A stretch of 7,112 nt of DNA from Suilimivivens sp964614185 (GCA_964614185.1 CAZTKJ010000093.1:1-7112); one strand, 5' to 3'. Positions 1 through 6,055 are shown, numbered from the stretch's first letter. The notes: generated by a model not told the origin, from the letters alone. Numbers and translations are program-made.

Positions 1-6
1 ATGAGA

Positions 7-43
7 AAAGCGCTTCTGGTCTAGGACTTACCAGAGGCGCTTT
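7..43 (-). terminator. Probable terminator of the LysM/SpoIID-like gene
   Basis: The arms at 7-20 and 30-43 form a 14-bp stem with a 9-base loop. Position 14/36 is the only imperfect pair: G-U on the plus strand and A-C on the minus strand. Read leftward, the stem is followed by TTTTC, a short U-tract, and it lies about 80 bases past the stop codon of the gene at 125-2107. Read rightward, the tail is only TTTG. I therefore assign it to the minus strand, but it could also act on plus-strand transcripts entering from the left edge. Confidence 0.5.
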
Positions 44-56
44 GTCTACAGTCTGT

Positions 57-87
57 GGCTTCCGAAGATTTCTTCGGAAGCCTTTTT
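57..87 (+). terminator. Rho-independent terminator for an upstream plus-strand gene outside the window
   Basis: Positions 57-68 and 71-82 are a perfect inverted repeat (GGCTTCCGAAGA / TCTTCGGAAGCC). In RNA this would fold as an 11-bp stem with a four-base loop, followed directly by TTTTT at 83-87. The U-tract is only on the rightward side; the leftward tail after the stem is ACAGACTG. It therefore most likely ends a transcript coming from left of the window, facing the convergent gene that ends at 125. Confidence 0.7.
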
Positions 88-124
88 AAATGATTATAAT
101 AGCGGTTTATTTTTATGCTTACGC

Positions 125-2107
125 TCAGGCAGTGGGAATCCTCAGTACCTGACCGATATTCAGATTGTCGCTGGTCAGTCCGTTCACGCGTCTGATTGCG
201 TCAACCGTTGTGTTATACCTACGTGCAATTAGCCAAAGGCTATCCCCGGAGCGAACGGTATATTCAAAATATGGGGAGGATGATGTTCCTGCAGAAGGAA
301 TTTTGAGTATCTGTCCAATGCTAAGAGCGTTGCCGGATAGTCCATTCAAATTTTTAATGGCGTCAACCGTGGTATTATACCTTTGTGCCAGCCGCCAAAG
401 GCTATCCCCTGAACGGACAGTATATTCAAAATACGATTGATCTGCAGAATTCGTTGACGGAATCCTCAGTACCTGACCGATACTCAGATTGTCGCTGGTC
501 AGTCCGTTCAGGTTTTTGATTGCGTCAACTGTTGTGTTAAACCTACGCGCAATCAGCCAGAGTGTATCCCCTGAACGGACAACGTATTCAGTAACGCCGG
601 CATCGGCACCGGGTGGAAGCACGTTATTTATTCCAAGATAAGTATTATACAATGCCTGCCATGTGCGAGGTCCCACTATTCCATCGGGGGTAAGCCCTGC
701 TGCGCGCTGGAATGCTGCAACTGCCTGCTGCGTTCCTTCTCCGAAATTTCCGTCCTGTTTCGGAGCCGGAATTGTAGAATTAAATTCGGCTGCCACATTC
801 AAAAGATACTGCAGGGTAATCACATCCTGCCCCGATGAACCCAGGCGCAGGACTGAACTTGGGGGAACGGTTCCGATTCCAAGAGAAGTTCCCTCACTGT
901 CAAGATCGGCAAGTCTGGTTACGGATGTATACAGATAAGAAAGCTTATTCCAAGTGGATTTTCCCACGATACCATCAGATGGCAGATTGAAAATACTCTG
1001 AAACTTGGCAACTGCCGCCCTTGTACTTTCTCCGAACACTCCCGCTTCATCCGTAATCCTGGGAATTGCGGGGTAATTGCGCCGAATCCTTTCCAGATAA
1101 GTCTGAATCGTCTGTACGTCCAGTCCCGTGCTCCCTGTCTTAAGTGCAGTACCGGGATAGGAGGAGAGTATTCCGGTAATAATGTTTGTCTCTGCAATTT
1201 CTATATCTTTCGGGTAATAGGAACGTAGTATTTCCAGGGGAGCAAGACCCTGATTTGCCAGTGTGACAGTTCCCCACTGGGACATACCTGAGCAGGTTGC
1301 TGTGGTCCCGTTGCAGAAAGATGTAAAATAAGGTGCGCTCTGATCTTGTCTGCGGACAAATTCATTAAATATTTCGTCTACGATCATATTGATGGATTCA
1401 TAGGTATTCCGCCCATATACAAAATACTGATCATAAGCAGTATTGTTTGTTATGTCGAAGTTGTAGCCGCGGCTTCTGTACCACTCGGTAAAAGTTCTGT
1501 TCAGTGCAAAAGTGATAATTGCATAAATATTTGCCTTTAGGGAGGAATCCGGCCATGTAGGATAAATCTCACTGCTGGCAACATTCTTTACATAATCGGG
1601 AAAAGATACCTGAACATTGGACGCGGAGGCATCGGGTTTGCCTAAGTGTACCGTAATAGGATTGGGAATGACCACTTGGCGGAGTACCCGGGGATCAGCC
1701 TCAGATCCCATTTGATTACGATCTCCCGTCATAGAGACAGCGGGTGGGCCGATTTGAATCTCCGTCACGGTTGGGGCGCGCTGCATTTTCTGCATTGGAA
1801 TAAATTCAATTGGTTGAATGGCCGTTTCTCCTTCCAGAATCGGAATGCCCACAATATGAACTGAATTAAAGCCGTTGGCAAATGCAAGTACATCATAACT
1901 GATATAGGGTGTTCCGGAAAAATTTGGATCTAAGGACAGGGAGGCATCCAGAGTTTCTAAAGCAATTTTTTCAGTTTCACCGCTTTCATCTGTTGTCACG
2001 TAATGAGTATTCTGCTCTTCATGATCCATAATCCAGATCTGTACTCCACTTAGCGGAAGCGCATCATGCGCTGCCCGTGCCTGTATGATTAAATAACCTG
2101 TAGCCAT
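125..2107 (-). CDS. SpoIID-like / peptidoglycan-binding / triple-LysM cell-wall or spore protein
   Basis: A 660-residue multidomain protein. Residues 1-108 look like a prealbumin or carboxypeptidase-regulatory-like beta-sandwich (PLSGVQIWI near 18-26). Residues about 165-303 resemble SpoIID/LytB, a lytic transglycosylase family of engulfment: SSEIYPTWP at 178-186 keeps a glutamate (E180) where SpoIID has its catalytic Glu, and the domain ends in CSGMSQWG...EILRSYYP (272-299). It is shorter than classical SpoIID, and C265 and C272 could be a metal or disulfide pair. Two PG_binding_1 domains follow (about 322-390 and 419-488, each with the DGIVG turn), then three LysM repeats (507-550, 561-604, 615-658) spaced exactly 54 residues apart. 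There is no signal peptide or membrane helix, so the protein may act in the mother cell or on the forespore surface rather than be secreted by Sec. The start is supported by AAGGAG (2121-2126), 13 bases upstream, a long spacer. Enzymatic activity is not established. Confidence 0.85.
   Translation of the reverse strand: MATGYLIIQARAAHDALPLSGVQIWIMDHEEQNTHYVTTDESGETEKIALETLDASLSLDPNFSGTPYISYDVLAFANGFNSVHIVGIPILEGETAIQPIEFIPMQKMQRAPTVTEIQIGPPAVSMTGDRNQMGSEADPRVLRQVVIPNPITVHLGKPDASASNVQVSFPDYVKNVASSEIYPTWPDSSLKANIYAIITFALNRTFTEWYRSRGYNFDITNNTAYDQYFVYGRNTYESINMIVDEIFNEFVRRQDQSAPYFTSFCNGTTATCSGMSQWGTVTLANQGLAPLEILRSYYPKDIEIAETNIITGILSSYPGTALKTGSTGLDVQTIQTYLERIRRNYPAIPRITDEAGVFGESTRAAVAKFQSIFNLPSDGIVGKSTWNKLSYLYTSVTRLADLDSEGTSLGIGTVPPSSVLRLGSSGQDVITLQYLLNVAAEFNSTIPAPKQDGNFGEGTQQAVAAFQRAAGLTPDGIVGPRTWQALYNTYLGINNVLPPGADAGVTEYVVRSGDTLWLIARRFNTTVDAIKNLNGLTSDNLSIGQVLRIPSTNSADQSYFEYTVRSGDSLWRLAQRYNTTVDAIKNLNGLSGNALSIGQILKIPSAGTSSSPYFEYTVRSGDSLWLIARRYNTTVDAIRRVNGLTSDNLNIGQVLRIPTA
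134..589 (-). repeat. Three tandem LysM-coding repeats, 162-bp period
   Basis: The LysM units lie at 458-589 (first in the protein), 296-427 and 134-265. The start-to-start distance is 162 bases in both cases. Each encodes YxVRSGDxLWxxAxRxNTTVDAI...NGL...L.IGQ.L.IP. The similarity is visible in the DNA as well: units one and three share long runs of identical bases, for instance across the segment coding for GLTSDNL. This indicates internal duplication or gene conversion. The linkers between units are serine-rich. Confidence 0.9.
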
Positions 2108-2336
2108 AAATTATAGATTTCTCCTTTATATCATTTTGGAAGACTGTTTCTCCATATACAATATAGATATGAAGAAAAGGCTGTTACAGTTACTTTATTT
2201 TGATGATTAGTCATAATGGTTTAGGAAACTTGATTATTAGGAAAACTTTTGGCAGCAGAGATTTTTGCTTAGTTTGGGTATGATAATGTATTGATAATAG
2301 ATAAAGTACAAAAGCGGTAGAGAACACAAGGATTTA
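2108..2336. other. Divergent intergenic spacer, left part
   Basis: An AT-rich region between the divergent LysM and lipoprotein genes. It must hold the promoter and leader of the leftward gene, including its ribosome site at 2121-2126. I found no convincing TTGACA/TATAAT pair and no clear sporulation-sigma promoter. Two imperfect direct copies of TTAGGAAA(A)CTT occur at 2221-2231 and 2237-2248, 16 bases apart. Otherwise I see nothing here. Confidence 0.5.
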
Positions 2337-2550
2337 ATGATATAATGAGCGTTAGCGAGAAGAATAAGTGTGCTTATTCGGCGAGCGGCGAATGACGATC
2401 ATAAATCACAGATTTATGATATAATAAACTCAAAAATCCAGCCGCTATGCGGCTGTCGCGCTACGCGCTCAAAGATTTTTTCGTTATCATGTCAGGTGAA
2501 ATCAAAATCTCCCTTCGTTCGCGCTTGATTTCCTGCTGACATGATATAAT
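2337..2550. repeat. Intergenic element of nested inverted repeats bounded by ATGATATAAT
   Basis: The decamer ATGATATAAT occurs three times in direct orientation (2337-2346, 2416-2425, 2541-2550). Between the copies lie several inverted repeats: 2362-2368/2373-2379 (GAATAAG, loop TGTG); 2398-2407/2411-2420 (10 bp, loop ACA); 2432-2438/2474-2480 (AAAAATC/GATTTTT) enclosing 2439-2445/2449-2455 (CAGCCGC, loop TAT) and 2458-2461/2465-2468 (GCGC, loop TAC); and 2485-2495/2536-2546 (11 bp) enclosing 2498-2505/2525-2532 (8 bp). No transposase is present. It most resembles a REP/MITE-like mosaic or a structured untranslated element. Its GC-rich hairpin loops differ from the AT-rich surroundings. Its identity as a dispersed repeat is inferred, since only one locus is visible. 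Confidence 0.6.
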
Positions 2551-2724
2551 GTAAATCGAGCCCTATCTTACCGGAACCATGCGTATGCAGCCGAGGTGTT
2601 GACGTTGAGAGTGATAATAGCCCTTTTAAAACAAGATGGTAGTATGTCGGCCAATATGCTCTCTGTAGCTGTAGGAATTACTGGACGGCTGGCACAGCGT
2701 ATCTTGGCTAAATGGAGGAAATAA
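2545..2724 (+). pseudogene. Probable remnant of a winged-helix DNA-binding protein (C-terminal end)
   Basis: This frame is open from 2545 to the TAA at 2722-2724 and reads ...VLTLRVIIALLKQDGSMSAN followed by MLSVAVGITGRLAQRILAKW. That is the layout of a winged helix-turn-helix: first helix with a hydrophobic IIALL core, a turn, helix 2 (SANMLSVAVG), and a recognition-like helix (TGRLAQRILAKW). No ATG opens the frame, and I see no ribosome site for the in-frame GTG at 2596. The 5' side runs into the ATGATATAAT repeat, whose TGA (2542-2544) closes the frame upstream. The remnant ends three bases before the lipoprotein start, and that gene's ribosome site lies inside it. It could be the tail of a larger regulator such as an AlbA/AAA-4 or DeoR-like protein. 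Chance openness cannot be excluded at 59 codons. Confidence 0.4.
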
Positions 2725-2727
2725 TAT

Positions 2728-4005
2728 ATGAAAGTAAAGTCAGCTTATACCATATTATGTCTCTGTATGTTTTTGGGGATATTCACAGGCTGCGGAGCAA
2801 AAGAAAAAGAAGTAGAAGTATTGCCGGACGCAGAGATTAACACTGTTTTGGAAACAGCAGACGAAGTGTCAGATAAAACGGTAGAAGAAGCGGTAATAGA
2901 GATTGCGGATGAAGAAACGCCGGAAAGCGATCCTGAAACATTAAATGCAGTGGGAATGCCCTTAATGGACAACACAGCGCTTTTGGCATCAATAAAAATG
3001 CCAAGCGGTAAGGTCAGCGAGCAATATGAGTATGATAAAGAAGGGCATATGCTGCGACATTGGGACACAAAATATAATCATATTTATGAATATGAATATG
3101 ATTCTGCCGGCAATCTGAGCAGAGTGTCCGATTGGCACTTTGATGATGAGGAATGGAGAGAAACAGACAGAAGATTAGCCGAGCAGACAGAATATGTTTA
3201 TGACGGAGCGGGTAGATTGTTAGGCTGGATGATGCGGGAATATGGTGATGACGGTAATTTGGACAGATATTTCGTATATGCTGATTCCGGACAACAATCA
3301 TGGGAGATGAGGTACCTCTTCGACTCGGATGGAAATGTTTCGGAGCAATACAGATATGAATATGATGAAATGGGAAATGAGACTTTGTGGGTCCAATATG
3401 ATGCGGAGGGAAAAATTAATCTGTTTGAAGGATACGAATGCGATACCTATATATCTTATTATCCATATTCGCGTTATGAAAATACATATGATGATTCTGG
3501 TAATTTGATAAAGATAACTGCATATGGTTATGAAAGTAGTAGCGGAACAACATATAAAAAATATACTTATGATGATGACGGACATTTGATAAAGGTGGAG
3601 GGAGTTGATGGCGATCCTATCGTTGGAGAATATACAGATGAGTATACATATAATGAAAAAGGGTATCTGGTAAGCACCTTCTCTACGTACAATACTGGAG
3701 CGTATGGCCATGAATATGAATATGACGACAATGGAAACTGTATAAAGAAACTGTACAGACACTATGAACGGGATGAAGACGGCAATGTAAGTAAATATGC
3801 CGCATCTGTAGCACAAGAGAATCAATATGATGAAAGGAATAGGTTGATTCGTGTCTATTACGCTTATAATGACACCACATATGATTATACATATGAGACA
3901 ATCGGTGTTGCAGATGAGGACTACCCTTATGATAAAATAGAAATTTATGGTAAGATAGGAGAACGGTGGTATAGAGGAAGAATTATTAAAGATGATTTAG
4001 AATAG
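2728..4005 (+). CDS. YD-repeat (RHS-like) surface lipoprotein
   Basis: A 425-residue protein with a type II signal peptide: positively charged MKVK, a hydrophobic stretch, and a lipobox ending in FTGC with Cys22 as the lipidated residue. The Phe at lipobox position -3 is less usual than Leu. Residues about 24-72 are a very acidic Glu/Asp-rich spacer. From about 98 to 375 there are roughly 12 short units of the form YxYDxxGNLxx (for example YEYDSAGNL at 122-130 and YTYDDDGHL at 279-287), the YD-repeat pattern of RHS-type beta-structures. There is no RHS core DxxGR...toxin junction and no C-terminal toxin domain; the chain ends with a small basic/aromatic tail. It is anchored outside the cytoplasmic membrane; its ligand is unknown. 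GGAGG at 2714-2718 lies 9 bases before the ATG, and a hairpin follows the stop, so it is probably monocistronic. Confidence 0.85.
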   Translation: MKVKSAYTILCLCMFLGIFTGCGAKEKEVEVLPDAEINTVLETADEVSDKTVEEAVIEIADEETPESDPETLNAVGMPLMDNTALLASIKMPSGKVSEQYEYDKEGHMLRHWDTKYNHIYEYEYDSAGNLSRVSDWHFDDEEWRETDRRLAEQTEYVYDGAGRLLGWMMREYGDDGNLDRYFVYADSGQQSWEMRYLFDSDGNVSEQYRYEYDEMGNETLWVQYDAEGKINLFEGYECDTYISYYPYSRYENTYDDSGNLIKITAYGYESSSGTTYKKYTYDDDGHLIKVEGVDGDPIVGEYTDEYTYNEKGYLVSTFSTYNTGAYGHEYEYDDNGNCIKKLYRHYERDEDGNVSKYAASVAQENQYDERNRLIRVYYAYNDTTYDYTYETIGVADEDYPYDKIEIYGKIGERWYRGRIIKDDLE

Positions 4006-4040
4006 AAGTCCTGCTGTTTAGTAGGACTTCACTTCTTTCT
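4005..4040 (+). terminator. Terminator of the YD-repeat lipoprotein gene
   Basis: The arms GAAGTCCTGCT (4005-4015) and AGTAGGACTTC (4020-4030) form an 11-bp stem with one G-U pair and a GTTT loop. The stem begins on the last base of the stop codon. The tail ACTTCTTTCT is U-rich but interrupted, so termination may be incomplete. It separates the lipoprotein gene from the MerR operon promoter at 4086. Confidence 0.65.
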
Positions 4041-4085
4041 TGCAAAAATTCCCTATAATATTATTGATAAAATTTTAAAAAACTC

Positions 4086-4116
4086 TTGACCTTCCACCTT
4101 GTGGAAGCCTTATTCT
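4086..4116 (+). promoter_or_regulatory. MerR-type promoter with operator in a 19-base spacer
   Basis: A -35 box TTGACC (4086-4091) and a -10 box TATTCT (4111-4116, four of six consensus bases) are separated by 19 bases. Nearly all of the spacer is a perfect palindrome, CTTCCACCTTGTGGAAG (4091-4107; 7-bp arms around CTT). An overlong spacer carrying a dyad is the established signature of MerR-family activation, in which the regulator untwists the DNA to align the two boxes. It lies 35 bases upstream of the MerR-type start codon at 4152, so the regulator very probably controls its own operon. I found no second copy of the palindrome in the window. Confidence 0.85.
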
Positions 4117-4151
4117 GATTACATCAGACGGGTAAGAAAGGAAATCGTACC

Positions 4152-4793
4152 ATGAAGATCAACGAAGTAGAACAGCAGGTAGGCATTACCAAAAAGAATA
4201 TCCGCTTCTATGAACAGCAGGGACTTTTGAATCCAATGAGAAATGCCACCAACGGATATCGGGATTATACCGAGGAAGATGTCACTGAGTTAAAGAAAAT
4301 TAAGTTACTCAGAAAACTTTCCCTTCCGATAGAAGAAATACGCAGGATACAGCATGGCGAACTGCTTCTTGAGGATGCGCTGCAAAGACAGTTGATCGTT
4401 TTGGAGCGGGAGAAAATTAATTTGCAGGAGACTTCCGGCCTCTGCCATAGTCTTATGAAGGAGCAATGCAAATATCCCAGTCTTACTCCTGATGAATATT
4501 TGGAAAGGATGGTGGAAATGGAGAGGGAAGGAACAAAATTTACGAATGTGAATAAAAACGATATTATTCAAAGAAAGCGTGGCTCCGTCATTGCGGCAGG
4601 AACATTTATCCTTTTTATGGTATTTTTGATCTGTGTTTTTATATGGGGTTACGTGACTGACCCGATTCCAATATGGATGCTGAGTGTGCTTATTTTCATC
4701 CCGGTAGCGGTGATTATGGCAGTGCTCATTGCATTGGTACAACGGATGAGAGAGATTGAAGGAGGAGAAGAAGATGTTGCTCGTAAATACTGA
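4152..4793 (+). CDS. Membrane-anchored MerR-family transcriptional regulator
   Basis: A 213-residue protein. Residues 1-70 are a typical MerR winged helix-turn-helix: VGITKKNIRFYEQQGLL (10-26), NGYRDY (34-39), then the LRKLSLPIEEIRRI wing/helix. Residues about 70-108 form the dimerisation coiled-coil segment. Instead of a cytoplasmic ligand domain, two membrane helices follow (about 144-167 and 173-197), joined by a very short external loop (VTDPIP). The flanks RKR and QRMR are positive, so both ends should be cytoplasmic. Cysteines 98, 106 and 161 do not form a recognisable metal site. The start has AAAGGAA at 4137-4143, 8 bases upstream. The last 20 bases overlap the next gene. Members of this family with C-terminal membrane segments occur in Firmicutes; the signal sensed here is unknown and may be membrane stress or lipophilic compounds. 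Confidence 0.88.
   Translation: MKINEVEQQVGITKKNIRFYEQQGLLNPMRNATNGYRDYTEEDVTELKKIKLLRKLSLPIEEIRRIQHGELLLEDALQRQLIVLEREKINLQETSGLCHSLMKEQCKYPSLTPDEYLERMVEMEREGTKFTNVNKNDIIQRKRGSVIAAGTFILFMVFLICVFIWGYVTDPIPIWMLSVLIFIPVAVIMAVLIALVQRMREIEGGEEDVARKY
4759..4765 (+). promoter_or_regulatory. Ribosome site fixing the YbjQ-family start
   Basis: AAGGAGG lies inside the regulator gene, 8 bases before the ATG at 4774. An upstream in-frame TTG at 4756 precedes this site, so it is not the start. Because the site and start lie within the end of the regulator gene, translation of the two is probably coupled. Confidence 0.85.
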
Positions 4794-5088
4794 TTATATT
4801 TCAGGAAAAGAATTGGAAACATTAGGAATTGTGAAGGGAAGTATCGTACAGACTAAAAATTTCGGTAAAGATTTTATGGCAGGAATTAAAACCCTTGTCG
4901 GCGGCGAGGTCACGGAATATACGGATATGCTCAATCAGGCAAGGCAGATCGCCGTGAAACGTATGGTAGATGAGGCGCAGGCGCTAGGTGCGGACGCGGT
5001 AGTTAATGTGAGATATGCCTCTTCATCAGTCATGCAGGGAGCGGCGGAAGTGATCGCTTACGGTACGGCTGTCAAATATAAGAATTGA
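4774..5088 (+). CDS. YbjQ/UPF0145 (DUF74) family protein
   Basis: A 104-residue protein, the normal length for the family. It shows the expected pattern: an N-terminal strand followed by GKELETLGIVKGSIVQ (11-26), a central FMAGIKTLVGGEVTEYTDML (34-53), an AR..A..RM helix, LGADAVVNVRY (71-81) and a closing AYGTAVKYK (95-103). DUF74 proteins form ring-like oligomers; they are often labelled as putative heavy-metal-binding proteins, but their biochemical role is not established. There is no signal or membrane segment, so it is cytosolic. It overlaps the regulator by 20 bases and precedes the protease gene by 10, so the three should be one transcript. Its place suggests it works with the regulator or protease in the same response; a metal link is speculative because neither partner shows a metal-sensing motif. 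Confidence 0.85.
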   Translation: MLLVNTDYISGKELETLGIVKGSIVQTKNFGKDFMAGIKTLVGGEVTEYTDMLNQARQIAVKRMVDEAQALGADAVVNVRYASSSVMQGAAEVIAYGTAVKYKN

Positions 5089-5098
5089 GGATAACCAT

Positions 5099-5971
5099 AT
5101 GGAACAAGAAATAACAATGAAGCGCACGATTATTTTTTGTGTCATTACTTTTGGCTTAACATGGTTATTGGCAGCATTGATTCCGATTATGGGCTTTGTT
5201 TACGGCGGATTGGAATCTCTCATAATAGTGACATTATGTATGTTTATGCCCGCTCTCGGCAATATTCTGACCAGAGTGATCACCAGACAAGGGTTTCATG
5301 ATTTTAAGCTGGCCCCCAAATTCAAGGGAAACGGACGAAACTATCTGTTTGCATACTTTAGTTTTATAGTCTTAGTGTATCTTGGAGTATTGGTATATTA
5401 TCTGATCTACAGGGAACAGTTTGACTTAACAGCATTGATTATGTGGAGTCCTGATTCAACGGAATATAACATGCAATTCATACAAATCATCAATTTGGTC
5501 GTAGCCACGGCAATCTCACCGATTATCAATGTAATTCCGACTCTCGGGGAGGAACTGGGCTGGCGGGGATACCTGTTGTATGGATTAAAAAATTCCAGTG
5601 GCAGCAGTATGAAGGCTGTCCTGGTTACAGGCGTGATATGGGGAATATGGCACGCGCCTATGATTGCCATGGGTCATAATTACGGCACCGGCTATCCGGG
5701 TTATCCCTATGTTGGTATTTTGATGATGATTGTTTTCTGTGTTTTGGTCGGAATTATTGAAGGATATATTACACTGCGAACGGACAGCGTTCTTCCGGCA
5801 GCAATCTGCCATAGCGCCATCAACGGACTGGGCAGTATCGGTATTTTGTTCTGCAATACAACAGAGTATCGGATGTTTATTGGTCCTGCGTATGTGGGTA
5901 TTATACCCCTTATACCGACGATTTTATTTGCAGCCTATATTTTGTATAAAATCAAAAAAGGAGCAATATAA
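5099..5971 (+). CDS. CPBP (CAAX/Abi) family intramembrane metalloprotease
   Basis: A 290-residue polytopic membrane protein with about seven to eight hydrophobic segments (for example 10-33, 38-60, 82-104, 128-146, 172-190, 206-225 and 262-284). The three family motifs are intact: GEELGWRGYLL (150-160; E151, E152, R156), WGIWH (181-185; H185) and HSAIN (238-242; H238, N242). These residues form the metal-dependent catalytic site in Rce1-like proteases. Bacterial members are linked to peptide maturation, bacteriocin self-immunity and regulated proteolysis. No bacteriocin gene is seen nearby, and the operon partner is a membrane-tethered regulator, which makes a signalling substrate plausible. 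GAGG at 5087-5090, overlapping the YbjQ-family stop, sits 8 bases before the ATG and supports this start over the internal ATG at 5117. A GU-rich hairpin ends the operon at 6022-6055. Confidence 0.88.
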   Translation: MEQEITMKRTIIFCVITFGLTWLLAALIPIMGFVYGGLESLIIVTLCMFMPALGNILTRVITRQGFHDFKLAPKFKGNGRNYLFAYFSFIVLVYLGVLVYYLIYREQFDLTALIMWSPDSTEYNMQFIQIINLVVATAISPIINVIPTLGEELGWRGYLLYGLKNSSGSSMKAVLVTGVIWGIWHAPMIAMGHNYGTGYPGYPYVGILMMIVFCVLVGIIEGYITLRTDSVLPAAICHSAINGLGSIGILFCNTTEYRMFIGPAYVGIIPLIPTILFAAYILYKIKKGAI

Positions 5972-6021
5972 GTCCTTTTGTAATTGAATCAAATTATGAT
6001 GACCATTGTTCGTAATTCAGA

Positions 6022-6055
6022 GGGGCGGCAGCACTTTAGGTTGTCGCTCCTTTTT
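6022..6055 (+). terminator. Terminator of the MerR-YbjQ-CPBP operon, inside the convergent gene
   Basis: The arms 6022-6032 and 6040-6050 pair over 11 bp with three G-U pairs and a 7-base loop, followed by TTTTT (6051-6055). On the opposite strand the three G-U pairs become A-C mismatches and there is no U-tract, so this works only rightward. The right arm and tail encode the last residues (EKGATT) of the leftward gene ending at 6036. The 5972-6021 stretch before it shows nothing else clear. Confidence 0.75.

Noticed and set aside
2130..2200. A sporulation-sigma-like -10 (CATATCTA on the minus strand) upstream of the LysM gene
   Set aside because: It does not fit the sigma-K or sigma-E -10 patterns exactly and I found no matching -35, so I do not call a promoter although sporulation control is plausible.
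2203..2283. A 26-codon ATG frame in the left part of the spacer
   Set aside because: There is no ribosome site ahead of it, and the product shows no recognisable pattern.
2345..2395. A 16-codon ATG frame inside the repeat element
   Set aside because: It has no ribosome site, and most of it is the repeat hairpin 2362-2379; it is better explained as part of the structured repeat.
2337..2550. A CRISPR array
   Set aside because: The direct repeats are only 10 bases, irregularly spaced (69 and 115 bases between them), and the intervening DNA is palindromic rather than spacer-like.
2599..2618. TTGACG followed by GATAAT as a promoter for the lipoprotein gene
   Set aside because: The boxes are only 8 bases apart, too close for a sigma-A promoter, and lie in the winged-helix remnant frame.
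3298..3825. A 175-residue minus-strand open frame within the lipoprotein gene
   Set aside because: It is an antisense shadow of the repetitive YD codons; it is rich in Ile/Phe from reading Tyr/Asp codons backward and has no ribosome site.
5099..5971. CPBP protein as a bacteriocin immunity or maturation factor
   Set aside because: No double-glycine leader peptide, transporter or small cationic peptide gene is seen around it, so the regulatory-operon context is the better guide.
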